DNA of 64,000 nucleotides, taken from Brienomyrus brachyistius (lineage: Eukaryota > Chordata > Actinopteri > Osteoglossiformes > Mormyridae). Location of the stretch: the NCBI RefSeq assembly GCF_023856365.1, contig NC_064539.1, positions 17,125,519 to 17,189,518 on the forward strand. The letters are read 5' to 3'. A program made the position numbers and the translations under genes. Positions 30,501 through 38,012 of this stretch are shown here, piece by piece. Under the pieces are notes generated by a model. The model had not been told where the DNA came from and made no database searches. It worked only from the letters and a program-made list of their open reading frames with translations. Every line of letters starts with the position of its first letter. The first letter of the stretch is position 1.

Positions 30501-33500
30501 TTGTTCATTTTAGAGCATTCTAGAAAACCTGACAGTCTCCAAAAGATGCAATATGATTAATCAGTTCTGTATACATAAAAGACAGTACAAACACACACAC
30601 ATGCAACCTGGATTCAGATGGTACTGAGCCAGACAATAAATCATAGGAGGTGATGGAAAAAGTTGCTGACGGGGGGTGTATATATGGAAACAACACATTT
30701 ATACACTTGTCTATTCTAATAAGTGTCATGCAGACTACTCAGTGGCTCGCTGCAGACTACTCAGTGGCTCGCTGCAGACTACTCAGTGGCTCGCTGCAGA
30801 CTACTAGTAGCCAATGGTCGACACGTGACCACTGCTATTAATGCTACAGATCTGATACAGCCTTTTAGTCCACAAATTCATATGCTTTATAAAGACACTG
30901 AAAGTCATGTTTCATATAGATTAGTTTTGATTCATTAAATTCAATGTGTTTTATTACAAGTTAGACAATTTATTACAAAATCAAAAAAAAAGGAAATGAC
31001 ATACAAAATTAGAAACTAAGATTTTGATTTTCTGTGTATAGAGGATCACAGCGCTGACAAATGAGGCATTAACCATCTATTACAGATTTCATGAAGATAA
31101 TGCTGTATATAGTAAAGACGACATCATAATCAGGGATGGTACGCAAGTCCATCCTTTAAAAACAATGTGTGCGACAATCGATTGTTTGTAAAATCATAAA
31201 CGCGTACTTATTTTATGTGCATTTGCGCTGCTATGACAAGAAAATACCTTGCATTTTAACCTGTATACTGCAAATGAAGTAGAGTTAGCATACAAAGATT
31301 AAAATGCATCATATATTTTTTCATATCAGCGCAAATGCACATAAAATAAGTACGCATTTACACTGTTACCACAATCGATTGTCGTGCGTATCTTTTTCCA
31401 AAGGTGAATGCGCATTTGTGTACCAGTTATGTCCATCCCTGATTATAGTATCCTCTGTTACTATACAACTGTGCTAACTGCTAACATGGACCAATGACTC
31501 TGAGCTTCATCTGCCTAAATACCACTAGCCCTTGCAAATGTACGTGCTAAATGCCATGGTGATCAGAAAAGGAGGTTTGGGATAAGCATCATTCATACAC
31601 ATAGGTGAACAGACTGAAAACCAGCTGGCTTACTGAAGGTACGTTTTGTATAGGCCAGCATGCTACATAGGAAGAAATACAGGGACTAGCAAACACCTCT
31701 AAAGCAAAATTACACTTTATGGGCGTGAATAAAAGGTACCAAGCTTAGCCATTGTAAATGAAGCAAATTAAAAAAGGAGTATTCATAACAATTGAATCCT
31801 TGCAGTTCTGACTCCTGTTACATGAACAAAATGAATTACTGCCACCCAAATCTTAATAGCAGCCTTCCACAGCTATGCGCAAAAACATAAAAATGTACTC
31901 TGGCTGAATGCTGTATGTTGCTCTGGCCTCACATCACTGAAATTGACTACATACCATGCCTGAAATACCAGAACATTCAAATTCAGATGCAGTGCAACAA
32001 ACAGCACTGGCAATCACGAAAAAAAAAAAATAGTTTGCAGTGAACAACTTCACTAATCAAAGCCTAAAATGAATGCCCAGTATCTAAATTCCAGTTTCTT
32101 TCAATACAATAGGGCTTTTAAAATGTACCAACATACTAATCTCATTACCTCTTAACACCAGTATGTCAGAGCAATTAGATCAGTTATGGCAGGACAATGC
32201 AGAATATTCACAAGGTAATAAATAAGGCCTAGAATTGTAGCAAGATGAAAAGATTCAGTTGAACAAAGAATCGAGTCATTCATACTGCACTGTCTCTGTA
32301 GTTAACCTTTTTACCGGCAAAATCTCATACCCAGATCCATTAACTATGACATCAGCAATATTCATGCTCATCAGGCTACAATAAGCCATTGGGCATTCCA
32401 CACAAAGCTTAGCACAATACTACCACAGCGCATTTGCTGAGGAAAGACAGTGTAATGTGTTTGGATTTCCAGGCCCAACATTGTCTGGTGCCAAAGCTAT
32501 CGGTTCTCAGTAGAGCTGCACTAGGTGCTGACTGCCAGTCTGTAACACTGGATGCATACACACCCTTTCCATGCTCAGTTTCATCTTCCCTTCTGCTACC
32601 AACCATGCTACAGTAGGTACAATGATGAGGCCTTACACTTCTGAAAATGAATAATCATCACCTAGATCTTAATCACTAAACACAAAAGTAAGATTTTTCT
32701 CTTTCGTCTAATCAAAGCATATTATTTTCCATTCTTAAAAAAAAGACAGACTCTGCAGCCAATAAGATTTGAAATCTGTCAATGAGAGGACAATGGTCTA
32801 GCTACTGAGGCACAAATCTCAGCTATCTTCAATTTGCAACACATTTCAAACATTAAGCACATAAAAACTAACCTGTCCTTCAGCGTTCTTACTAATACAA
32901 CACGCTTCCACATATGCAAAGTTATAAACAAAAAACATTATATTAGAAAACTGGATGCCAGGAAGGAACTGAACGTGTCACACAAGACCAAACATTATTA
33001 CTAACTGAATTATTGCTGGTCAAGACAACATTAATCACATTTAGTTATTAAGCAGCGTCTTTCCATAACAATCCCTACTGGAACACACTTCAGAACAGTT
33101 CTTAAAATAGATATGAACGTCATTAAAGAAAAATTTTATTGCAAAGTACATTGCTAGCTTGCTTACGTGTCTCCAGCAGTAACTCCTGCACGTTCAGTAC
33201 GACTAGATCTTGGCATTTAATATTTCAGGATGACTGCAATCCTACAGCAATATTCCTTACCAACAATAGGCAAGAACATCAAAAAATACTAATAAATTCA
33301 ACAGTAGCAGAACTCAAATACATATCCTGCTTTATAATTTATTCATCGAAGAACGTTATACTGAGATATTATTTACAATAAATGTACATCGTAAATGCCA
33401 AAATGTAAATAAGCAGATGCAATTTCGGATTCTCTCCGACCCCCAGTGAACTTCTTAATATGAATTATTGCAATTTGCTGCATTAAATGGTAGAGGAGGA

Positions 33501-33745
33501 AGACACGCAAGGTGTTTTAGGAGGCAAAAACCTCCAGCACTTTGTCTGATTGTCTTATCGGGGAGCAGGTGCAGAAGGAAAGGGCGGCTCACGTACCTAT
33601 ACCGTAGGCTTTGGCGAAGAGCCACCGAAGATTGGCGTCTATTTTAGCCCGGGCTGAGTCATACAGCTCCAGAGCCACAACCTCCACGGCTGCCTCGGCC
33701 CGCGGGTCCGTCTTCCTGCGGGTGCCGTCCGCGTCCACGTCCATC
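221..33745 (-). CDS. camsap1: camsap1, calmodulin-regulated spectrin-associated protein 1 (17 coding exons, complete CDS)
   Basis: CAMSAP proteins bind and stabilise non-centrosomal microtubule minus ends and bind spectrin and calmodulin in the cytoplasm. I joined 17 exons with GT-AG introns; the phases sum to 4746 nt, or 1581 residues plus a stop, close to the 1602 residues of human CAMSAP1. Domain order: N-terminal conserved block (residues 35-190), calponin-homology-like domain (about 220-335, exons 5-7), long low-complexity middle with coiled coils (exon 11), Lys/Glu-rich helical coiled coil (about 1256-1370, exons 12-13), and C-terminal CKK domain (about 1444-1578, exons 16-17), which contacts tubulin. 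The start at 33744 is chosen because it has A at -3 and G at +4, and because the predicted splice from an upstream non-coding exon puts an in-frame stop two codons before it. Part of the 3'UTR continues past base 1. The symbol is by homology with human CAMSAP1; whether this is the a or b teleost copy cannot be told from the window. Confidence 0.96.
700..818 (-). CDS. camsap1: camsap1 coding exon 16 (CKK domain start)
   Basis: Encodes about residues 1444-1483 with GPKLFKEPSAKSNKPIIHN and HCCLAGKVNEPQKNSILE, the beginning of the CKK domain. The donor is the weak CTTGAG|GTTTGC and the acceptor TGTAG. Phase 1 in, phase 0 out, matching both neighbours. Confidence 0.95.
1024..1139 (-). CDS. camsap1: camsap1 coding exon 15
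   Basis: Encodes about residues 1405-1443, including DSFPVLSRNASRNTERDWD and SSITSVAEYSG, the conserved linker just before the CKK domain. The acceptor is TTATAG|GGGTGAC and the donor AGTG|GTAAGT. The joined codon with exon 14 restores R-G-D-S. Confidence 0.94.
1926..2028 (-). CDS. camsap1: camsap1 coding exon 14
   Basis: Encodes about residues 1371-1404, DNLSSAQSGSSLSLASAATT and the following Gly/Ser-rich stretch, aligned to human DNLSRTQSGSSLSLASAATT. The acceptor CCCCAG|CTGACAAC joins to exon 13 to give S-T-P-D-N-L. Confidence 0.94.
2560..2768 (-). CDS. camsap1: camsap1 coding exon 13 (coiled coil)
   Basis: Encodes about residues 1301-1370: RRKAEEDRIRKEEEKARREL then the basic KPKSKPKKQRPKSVHR segment. 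The charged heptad-like composition fits the last coiled coil of CAMSAP proteins, just upstream of the CKK domain. Donor ACCC|GTAAGT, acceptor CCCCAG|GCGAAAAG. Confidence 0.95.
3228..3364 (-). CDS. camsap1: camsap1 coding exon 12 (coiled coil)
   Basis: Encodes about residues 1256-1300, DEQKAEDEMAKKRAAFLLKQ and QRKAEEARIRKQQLELESEQ, the first half of the C-terminal coiled coil. Acceptor TTCCCAG|GACGAG, donor TCCAG|GTAACG. It follows exon 11 in phase 0 (FFFK then DEQK). Confidence 0.95.
3526..3543. repeat. poly(G) run, 18 bases
   Basis: An uninterrupted run of 18 G lies in the intron between camsap1 exons 11 and 12. Its length is likely to be polymorphic or a sequencing artefact. Nothing else stands out in that 312-bp intron. 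Confidence 0.9.
3677..6107 (-). CDS. camsap1: camsap1 coding exon 11 (large central exon)
   Basis: A single open exon of 2431 bp encodes residues 445-1255. Recognisable blocks in order are GDSVSLARSISKDSLASN, the acidic EEEEELVAII, PDSFYLEPLMPAVLKPAKEK, RTFTPI-like NHTFTPISSTEF, KLQEDMKVREHEDKDGASGR, SSSQKTTPDGSE, the coiled coil SELVQLHMQLEEKRRAIEMQ with SLSARQRLKLGKAAFL, SIEMLNEAISAIQQQMMQLS, HFVEPIS, SVETLPHLRQF and LIEVDLSDLKDPED. These match human CAMSAP1 in order. The family's spectrin- and calmodulin-binding and microtubule-decorating segments lie in this middle region. Acceptor TCCCAG|ACCACTG, donor TTCAAG|GTACTG. Antisense open frames across it are shadows. Confidence 0.96.
6480..6564 (-). 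CDS. camsap1: camsap1 coding exon 10
   Basis: Encodes about residues 417-444: RNRSNSLTRVDGHPRGS then AWTEKKQR, the equivalent of human HRSNSLTRVDGQPRG and WPEKKTR. Acceptor CCTAG|ATATGAG, donor CAGAG|GTGAGG. A short Ser/Arg-rich linker exon. Confidence 0.92.
6841..6932 (-). CDS. camsap1: camsap1 coding exon 9
   Basis: Encodes about residues 386-416 with SKGSPALGNSHPLLPLRQ and QQKSLQGEAAS, aligned with human SHPLLPLRQKQQKSIQGED. Acceptor TTTGTAG|CAGTAAAG, donor GTCTG|GTAAGC. The exon 8-9 junction region is about 20 residues shorter than in human CAMSAP1. Confidence 0.92.
7205..7392 (-). mobile_element. tRNA-derived SINE, family A
   Basis: Read on the minus strand this has a tRNA-like head with box-B sequence GGTTCAAATCCC, followed by a conserved core (CACCATTGGGCCCTTGAGCA). 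The same core, more diverged, recurs on the plus strand at 43640-43800. It lies in the 1447-bp intron between camsap1 exons 8 and 9; otherwise that intron shows nothing recognisable. Confidence 0.75.
8380..8503 (-). CDS. camsap1: camsap1 coding exon 8
   Basis: Encodes about residues 345-385, including PVPISNATKRSFLVSPG, the conserved block after the CH domain. Acceptor GTGCAG|CGAGAG, donor AGCAG|GTATTA. The codon shared with exon 7 gives K-D-A. The end of the exon is diverged from human. Confidence 0.92.
8873..8969 (-). CDS. camsap1: camsap1 coding exon 7 (CH domain end)
   Basis: Encodes about residues 313-344: QNVMVFVAELFWWFEVVKPD and FVQPRDLQEIKD, the last helix of the CAMSAP calponin-homology domain. 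Acceptor TCTCAG|CAAAACG, donor GACG|GTAAGG. Confidence 0.94.
9140..9279 (-). CDS. camsap1: camsap1 coding exon 6 (CH domain)
   Basis: Encodes about residues 266-312: ICLKEVTSIADSLYNIQLLK then EFANEYLNKGFYLTIEDMLY, the centre of the calponin-homology domain. Acceptor CTCAG|ATATCTGC, donor CTCAAG|GTTCCA (weak downstream bases). Confidence 0.95.
9440..9581 (-). CDS. camsap1: camsap1 coding exon 5 (CH domain start)
   Basis: Encodes about residues 219-265: VRYRRDHLSGRQLPYFPLLE then DLMKDGCDCAALLAVVHYYC and PDHMKLD, the first part of the CH domain. Acceptor TCTTAG|GTACGG, donor AGATG|GTAGGC. Phase 0 at its start, so it can also be joined directly to exon 3. Confidence 0.95.
9582..13006. other. camsap1 intron 4 (3.4 kb)
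   Basis: No further exon is seen. It holds a short TTG repeat and tRNA-type box-B fragment near 10620-10705, a short duplicated GGAGGAGCGCC motif near 10900-10935, and otherwise unique AT-rich sequence. Small open frames here have no recognisable product. Confidence 0.6.
10620..10705 (-). mobile_element. SINE fragment with box B
   Basis: On the minus strand a GTTGCTGGTTCGAGCC box-B-like sequence is followed by a (TTG)n tail. This is probably the truncated head of a tRNA-derived SINE. Confidence 0.5.
13007..13087 (-). CDS. camsap1: camsap1 coding exon 4 (81-bp cassette-type exon)
   Basis: Encodes 27 residues (192-218): VNLKMREITEKELKLKQHLL then ESPSHQK. Both boundaries are phase 0, so skipping would keep the frame and join WINK to VRYRR. 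Acceptor TCACAG|GTGAAC, donor CAGAAG|GTACCC. Confidence 0.94.
13369..13496. repeat. 22-bp purine-rich tandem repeat
   Basis: About 5.5 copies of a 22-bp GA-rich unit built on CAGCAAGCGAGAGAGAGC, with GA-length variants in the last copies. It lies in the 1167-bp intron between camsap1 exons 3 and 4. The repetitive reading frames it opens on both strands are not genes. Confidence 0.9.
14255..14416 (-). CDS. camsap1: camsap1 coding exon 3
   Basis: Encodes residues 138-191: SAHIAMIDALMMSYTVEMIS, IEKVVASVKRFSTFSASKEL and PFDLEDAMVFWINK. This block is nearly identical to human CAMSAP1. Acceptor GGACAG|AGTGCC, donor AACAAG|GTGTGT. Confidence 0.96.
14417..20616. other. camsap1 intron 2 (6.2 kb)
   Basis: Mostly unique AT-rich sequence with no recognisable exon. 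A CpG-dense patch lies at about 17080-17400. A few short open frames on both strands have no family resemblance. Confidence 0.6.
17080..17400. promoter_or_regulatory. intragenic CpG-rich patch
   Basis: Roughly 300 bp with about 30 CpG dinucleotides (for example around 17085, 17145, 17235 and 17280) stands out from AT-rich flanks. It could be an internal promoter or enhancer of camsap1, or a GC-rich insertion. No initiation element or conserved exon is visible, so the role is inferred from composition only. Confidence 0.4.
20617..20879 (-). CDS. camsap1: camsap1 coding exon 2
   Basis: Encodes residues 50-137: EHIPEELRDPFYTDQYEQEH, IKPPVIRLLLSGELYCRVCA, LILKGDQAASLQSHQSVVQV and LSRKGIYVMESDDSPVSESD. 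Acceptor CCTCCAG|AGCACATT, donor AAGATG|GTGAGT. This conserved N-terminal block precedes the CH domain. Confidence 0.96.
21034..21971. mobile_element. hAT-derived element, copy 1
   Basis: About 938 bp. The ends look like imperfect inverted repeats: AGGGAGGGGCGCCGATC at the left, and on the complement of the right end AGGGGTGTTCATACCGATC. The 7-of-8 flank match AGAAAATG/AGAAAAAG could be a target duplication. The body is clearly homologous to 24460-25390. A minus-strand coding relic resembling hAT transposase ends in RWNST but is broken by stops and shifts. Confidence 0.7.
24460..25390. mobile_element. hAT-derived element, copy 2
   Basis: Homologous in direct orientation to 21034-21971, with the left end diverged. 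On the minus strand 24643-24903 stays open for 86 codons and contains LGCFTHSVQLV, LRSQRSVSDAV, GHFKHSPLAYTPLEDI and MRWNSTL, which match the conserved core of hAT (ZBED-type) transposases. No intact transposase is present, so it is an inactive relic. Confidence 0.75.
24643..24903 (-). pseudogene. hAT transposase fragment
   Basis: An 86-codon open stretch with the hAT core motifs CF-H-x-QL, GHFKHS and RWNST. It has no start context and lacks the N-terminal BED finger and the C-terminal dimerisation region. It is a degenerate piece of a DNA transposon inside the camsap1 intron. Confidence 0.65.
25388..25625 (+). mobile_element. tRNA-derived SINE, family B
   Basis: tRNA-like head (GTGGGCTAAACCTCTGTGCC, then box B GGTTTGAGCCC), a core containing CCCTGGGCGCCACTATGGGTG, and a 3' end GGAGATCAATAAAAAAAGT. 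A second copy lies on the minus strand at 58085-58305 with the tail GGGGATCAATAAAGTATCG. It directly abuts hAT copy 2. Confidence 0.8.
27180..27300. repeat. dispersed repeat, related to 38750-38890
   Basis: Shares with 38750-38890 the sequence around GGTCACAGTTCTGTGCCATT and GGCAGGGAAAACAAA, in the same orientation. It is probably the end of a hAT-type DNA element, but no full element can be delimited. Confidence 0.5.
27556..27670. repeat. DNA-transposon end fragment
   Basis: Begins with AGGGACGAGTATCATTTTAA and continues with repeated ATTCC-type motifs, then a G-rich run at 27643-27667. This resembles the ends of hAT elements in fish. It is a fragment only. Confidence 0.4.
28394..28625. mobile_element. 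hAT-like non-autonomous element
   Basis: Starts with CCAGTGGTTCTCAAACTCGG and continues with a GCTGCTTGTTTTCCAG segment whose inverted counterpart (GGAAAACAAGCAGACTC) lies about 110 bp later. The CAGTGGTTCTCAA end is typical of Charlie-like hAT elements. The right boundary is approximate. Confidence 0.55.
30729..30804. repeat. 22-bp tandem repeat, 3.4 copies
   Basis: Three identical copies of a 22-bp unit (TGCAGACTACTCAGTGGCTC plus GC) followed by a partial fourth. It lies in camsap1 intron 1. Confidence 0.9.
31131..31441. mobile_element. palindromic MITE-like element
   Basis: A 311-bp inverted-repeat element. It begins with CAGGGATGG at 31131 and ends with CCATCCCTG at 31441. Internal arms at 31201-31230 and 31328-31357 are near-perfect complements, and a second arm pair surrounds ACAATCGATTGT. 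Its RNA would fold into a long hairpin. No coding potential, so it is a non-autonomous DNA element. Family not assigned. Confidence 0.75.
33597..33745 (-). CDS. camsap1: camsap1 coding exon 1 with start codon
   Basis: Start ATG at 33744 (complement of 33742-33744) in the context GCAGGATGG. Encodes residues 1-49: MDVDADGTRRKTDPRAEAAV then ELYDSARAKIDANLRWLFAK and AYGI. The last part matches human YDAARAKIAANLQWICAKAYG. Just upstream is a good acceptor: branch-like TGCTAAC, pyrimidine tract and CTGCAG ending at 33746. The first 30 residues are poorly conserved. A longer in-frame start at 33816 exists only if that acceptor is not used. Confidence 0.9.
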
Positions 33746-34497
33746 CTGCAGGGACGGGCAGGGCGCCGCGTTAGCACACCCCGAGGCCCCGGCATCATGG
33801 CTGCATCGCCAATCATTCATTCAATAAAACACGGCAATTTAGGCATGGAGGCGCTGACAGTAATAAACATATTTTTTAGATTAATAAATGGCGTGGATTT
33901 CTTGTGAGGATGCAAGCGAATGGGGGAGATGAGAACGCGAGGCGCCGCTATGGGGGGTACCGGCCGACAACAATGGGGGTACCGGCCGCACACACACGGC
34001 GGAGGCGGCTCCGCTTCGGCGGTCGTCCAGGTGCCTCGCTTCGGATTAATGACGCCGCATCGGGGCTTCTTATAATAAACATGGTAATTCTTCATATTAC
34101 GGGTTCACCGCCGCCTACGGCCGGTTAAGGACAGCAGACAGGCTCGCCGACGCCAATGAACCAGGCAGCCCCAGCGACCGGTTCCCCAGCTATTACACGG
34201 GGACGGTGCGGTTTAAGGACGGCGGCTGGTGTGTGTGCATGTGTGTGTGTGTCCGGGGGACAGGGACGGGCTCTGCGGGCGGCTTAAAACACCCCCCAAT
34301 AACGTCCACACATTATCCCGCGCCATGACCGAGGATACGCAGAAAACGGTGAATAAACACCGCGTCCATCTTACTACGGGTGACCAGGACAAGCGGACAG
34401 ATACAACCGGAGCCGGAGCCTGAATAACGAAGCGCCGTAAATGGCCGGTCGGCGGGTTAAACACACAGAATGTCTGCCGGCTTAAAACAGGGCATAC
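33746..34497 (-). other. camsap1: predicted intron in the camsap1 5'UTR
   Basis: Bounded by donor CTGAAG|GTATGC at 34497 and acceptor CCCTGCAG at 33746 on the minus strand, with a TGCTAAC branch-like sequence about 30 nt before the acceptor. Rich in CpG. Inferred from splice signals only. Confidence 0.6.
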
Positions 34498-34640
34498 CTT
34501 CAGTACCGCGAGGAATCCGCTGTGGAGAAATACGGAAAAGACCGAAGAAAAATACATAAAACTACAGGATCTCGCGGCTGTAATCTCTCATCGAAATAAA
34601 AAGGTGTCGCCCCCGACAGCACGATCCGGTCCGGTCCGAT
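34498..34640 (-). other. camsap1: predicted non-coding first exon of camsap1
   Basis: The 3' end is set by the donor at 34498; the 5' end is not known and the stated end is a guess. After splicing, the sequence reads TAC TGA AGG ATG, so an in-frame stop lies two codons before the start and the exon is non-coding in the camsap1 frame. Confidence 0.5.
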
Positions 34641-34930
34641 CCAGCGCGGCCTATGGCTACATGACAACCGCAGTGGGAGGAGGGCGGCCGGGGCGATTTC
34701 TGTAGCCAATTTAAAAATTCAGCTTATACGTGGACAGTTTCAGCTCGATGGCAGCCGCTTTCGGCCGTAGGGCTCCTTCCTTTTTTAGGATTTTATTTTA
34801 AAAATAATAGGTAGCGCGTGTAAAGCGCGCGGCGCCGGAGCAGACGGGCTCCTCCGTATCACTCCAGCCCGCAGAAAGCCCGTCTCTATGGGGACGTCTG
34901 TGCGAGCCGCTGGCACACATGCGCAGTGGT

Positions 34931-36793
34931 CTGCCGCTCCAAGCAGAGGGAAATTGAAATCTACGGCTCCGTATCATTTCATATTAATTAACAACAACAA
35001 AAAACAAGATATCTCATCTGTATATAAAGACGATTGTTCTACTTTTTCTTTAGAAAGCAAACCCTGGATGGAAACGTGCGGTTTCGTTGAATATATACGT
35101 TTGCAATCAATGTCATTGATTTTTTTTGTGTAATTACTAATAGGTAGTGATTTTGTTTTCGAGTAGTTGTGCTAGATAAACTTAAGATTTTCATGGTTTC
35201 ACAACCATGCGATGCAACAACTTCCACTGTGCTCGTCAACATTCGACGATAAGTGCCCGGATTTTGCTCTTGTGCTATTGCATTGTCTAAATCACATCAG
35301 TGTTCTTGTTTCAGTTAATAATGTATAATACAAAAACCCCAATGAATACGGCAGAGTTTTAAAAAAATATGTTTTGGTTATAGAACAGCCCTCAATAGAG
35401 CATTAAATATACGAGTGGATGGCGTATCATATATGTGATACAGATTAATCTTTCTGGTTGAATGTTTTATTGGGATCATTTGTAGTCGGTGGAATCCCTC
35501 TCGTGTACGAACCCTTTTGTGCTTCTTGTCTGCTTGTCTGCAATGTCAATATAGTTTACCGAAATGGTTGGGGGGATACCAGTGACTTTGCACTGTCGCT
35601 ATTCACCACATGCGTTTATATCGATCAGTTATGGAGGCAGGGCTGCCGGTGAACTCGTTTGCCCTCAGTTTTCCACAGCCTGGAAACAACAGACTGTCTC
35701 CCAGAAAGGATAAGGGGTCAGATTATTCTGAAATTTACTATAGAACAATCGAATACCGACATATTTTTGAATGAACGTAATCTGTATTAAAATATCAACG
35801 CATGTAATTATAGGATCATAACTGCTAGTGTTTTTTTGTTTTTAAACAGCGCATGCAATATACACCACGCCTCCATATTAAAACATTTTTAAAGTATGCT
35901 GCCTTACGCAATTAGACGCACAATTTATTAAAAAAATATATGTATATATTACCCATGACTGTTTCCACAAACTACGGTTCCTTACTAGGACTCCATAGTA
36001 AAGATTTTTTCATTTTAAGTGCGGTACCAGCTATGATTATTGGCAGTCAAATCCGCCCCCATTTATCCTTTCTTCCGTTTTTACATACATGTATCACGTT
36101 ATGTGAAGGTTTCCGCAGCGACAAAACATTATGCCAAATATGTTTCTTTGAGCATGACATCATTCATAAATTCTTAAGCGAGTCAACGAAAAAAAAATCT
36201 GAAACTGTATTGAAAGTTCAGCCTCTGTAATCAATGTTACTATCCAGACATAAATTGTCCAGATATATTTTCAAATATATGCGCCTTAGGCATCTCAGAC
36301 CTATCAAAATGTAAAAGTACATGTTCCCGTATCCAAGAAGTGCACGTGAACGTGATATGGATTAATTATTATCTTTGTACCTGTTTGCTGGCAAATACCA
36401 TATTACTGCGCCTCTGTTCGAGACAGGCGAGCTGCCCACTCAGAAGAATATCAGATGAATATTGGTTAAATTGCATACGCATCACAAAGATTGTCTAGCC
36501 AATTCTTTCAAATACAGTGATAGGCTTATCTCTTTGGGGGAAGCAGGGGGTCACGTAGTACACACGGCTTAAACCCCCGTCTGGCTGGGAATGTTCGGGG
36601 TTTTTTTGTTGCAGTTATGCTCACAGAGAAATTATTAAAAGTCTTGTTAAAAGTGTTTATGCTCATGAACATCCTATCTAACACTGAGCAGGATAAGCGG
36701 TTGGAAGATGATCAATGTCAAATAAAAAGCCGCCTGGTGGTGAAATGGAAAACTACATTAACGTCGAACGGCATCCTTCATACGAATGCGGCG
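34931..36793. other. intergenic DNA, no feature seen
   Basis: AT-rich sequence upstream of the camsap1 promoter. Short open frames such as 35458-35652 and 35940-36230 show no known domain and have no splice or start context to support them. Confidence 0.6.
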
Positions 36794-36795
36794 TA

Positions 36796-37121
36796 CAGCG
36801 GACCCTTGACTTATGAACTCATTTCGTTCGCGAAGGCTGGTCGTAAGTCAAGACTATTTTCCCCATAAGAAATAATGGAAATAAGCATAATGCGGTCCGA
36901 TACTCCCAAAGCACCCCTTACCTAACCATTTTATACTAAAAAGGGTTGTATAATGTGCACATCTTGGCACTTTGTTCACAGCCGCACAAGAAGATACACG
37001 TTTTGGCCTCGACCGGCATTCGGATTGTAACTCAAGACTTCGGTCGTAAGTCAAAACTAAAATTTTAGTCATAACCCAAGTTGTCCGTATGTCAGGCCGG
37101 TCGTAACTCGAGGGTCCACTG
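36796..37121. mobile_element. TA-flanked Tc1/mariner-type MITE
   Basis: A 326-bp element with terminal inverted repeats: CAGCGGACCCTTGACTTATG at the left and CAGTGGACCCTCGAGTTACG on the complement of the right end. It is flanked on both sides by TA (36794-36795 and 37122-37123), the target duplication of this superfamily. Inside lies TTTTCCCCATAAGAAATAAT, a sequence typical of Tigger-like elements. No transposase. Confidence 0.8.
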
Positions 37122-37204
37122 TACAAACAGAACGGACATAAATATATAAAAGGCCACTCCACGTGCTGATAGAATTGAAAACTGCCTGTTGATGTCCAGG
37201 ACAC

Positions 37205-37265
37205 CCCCCCCCCAACACACAGCACTGGAGGTGTGAAGCCACAGTGCCACCGACTGCACCACCCT
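37205..37265 (-). mobile_element. SINE head fragment
   Basis: On the minus strand GGTGGTGCAGTCGGTGGCAC followed by TGTGGCTTCACACCTCCAG resembles the 5' head of fish tRNA-derived SINEs. It lies just downstream of the TA-flanked MITE. Confidence 0.45.
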
Positions 37266-37440
37266 GAAAAAGAGAAAATTAATTAACATTTAATTTCCAG
37301 TTAAACAGCACATTACTGTTTGTTTAAAAAATGGAAACTACTTGCAATTCAACTTTGTCATACTAATCTTTTGAAACCTAATAATCTAAAGCACAGTACT
37401 GCTATAAAGATGTTTATTTTGACAGCTGTGTAATGCATTG

Positions 37441-37485
37441 CTCCTGTCCGGTCCTGTCTGGTCCTGTCCTGTCCTGTCCTGTCCG
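37441..37485. repeat. GTCCT pentanucleotide repeat
   Basis: Imperfect tandem GTCCT/GTCCG/GTCTG units, about nine copies, in the intergenic region. Confidence 0.85.
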
Positions 37486-37824
37486 CCCATGAAATGTGCA
37501 TCACTACGCACATCTGACTAGTTTCACATTTATGGATCAGCTCGTCCTGCCCAGAAGATTACGATAACAATGCTTGAATGTTTGGTAGTTTGGAAGGCCA
37601 GTGGGTCCTGATTTTGGGCCCCCTGAAAGCGTATTATATTACCCCCCCCCCCCCAAAATGTTTTAGGACCCATGTCACTCCCGGGTAGGGGTCTTGCCTC
37701 ATGCCACCCGGGTATGTAGCCCCTCTCTGCCGTGTGTGGAATGGGCTCCTCCCATAATCCAAAAACACACAGATCCACTCAAAGTTGCCTGTTATGTGAA
37801 TTAGAATTTAGCAATTAATTGTAC

Positions 37825-38006
37825 ATTGTTGCCACATTATTGCACAACAATGAATTGTGTTCTCTGCATTTAACCCATATGTGACATAGCTGGGGGCAGC
37901 TAATCCAGCACCCCGAGGAACAGAGTACCTCAGTAGTACTTCGCTGGTGGGGGATTTGAACCTTACAAGCACACGTCCCTAACCATTAAGCCACCACAGC
38001 CCCAAT
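37825..38006 (-). mobile_element. tRNA-derived SINE, family C
   Basis: On the minus strand the head is GTGGCTTAATGGTTAGGGAC with box B GGTTCAAATCCCC. The 3' part has GGGTTAAATGCAGAGAACAC and TTGTGCAATAATGTG, the tail typical of a widespread fish SINE family. It lies immediately beside the tRNA-like sequence at 38013-38084, in the same orientation. Confidence 0.75.
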
Positions 38007-38012
38007 GAGTTT

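Larger units (their letters stand above)
20880..33596. other. camsap1 intron 1 (12.7 kb)
   Basis: The largest intron in the window. It contains two related hAT-derived elements, a SINE, several fragments of DNA transposons, a 22-bp tandem repeat and a 311-bp palindromic element, each listed separately. The rest is AT-rich unique sequence with no recognisable exon or RNA gene. Confidence 0.65.
33590..34930 (-). promoter_or_regulatory. camsap1: camsap1 promoter, CpG island
   Basis: About 1.3 kb of CpG-rich sequence surrounds the start codon and predicted first exon and ends sharply near 34930, where AT-rich DNA begins. A CCAAT-type motif lies near 34704, and an ATGCGCAGTG motif near 34919 resembles NRF-1 sites. 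No TATA box is evident. This fits a CpG-island promoter for a broadly expressed cytoskeletal gene. Confidence 0.7.

Noticed and set aside
33589..33816. Upstream Met at 33816 as the camsap1 start
   Set aside because: It requires translating through a strong splice acceptor (CTGCAG at 33746). The spliced form gives an in-frame stop and a good Kozak context at 33744, and the extra residues resemble nothing in human CAMSAP1.
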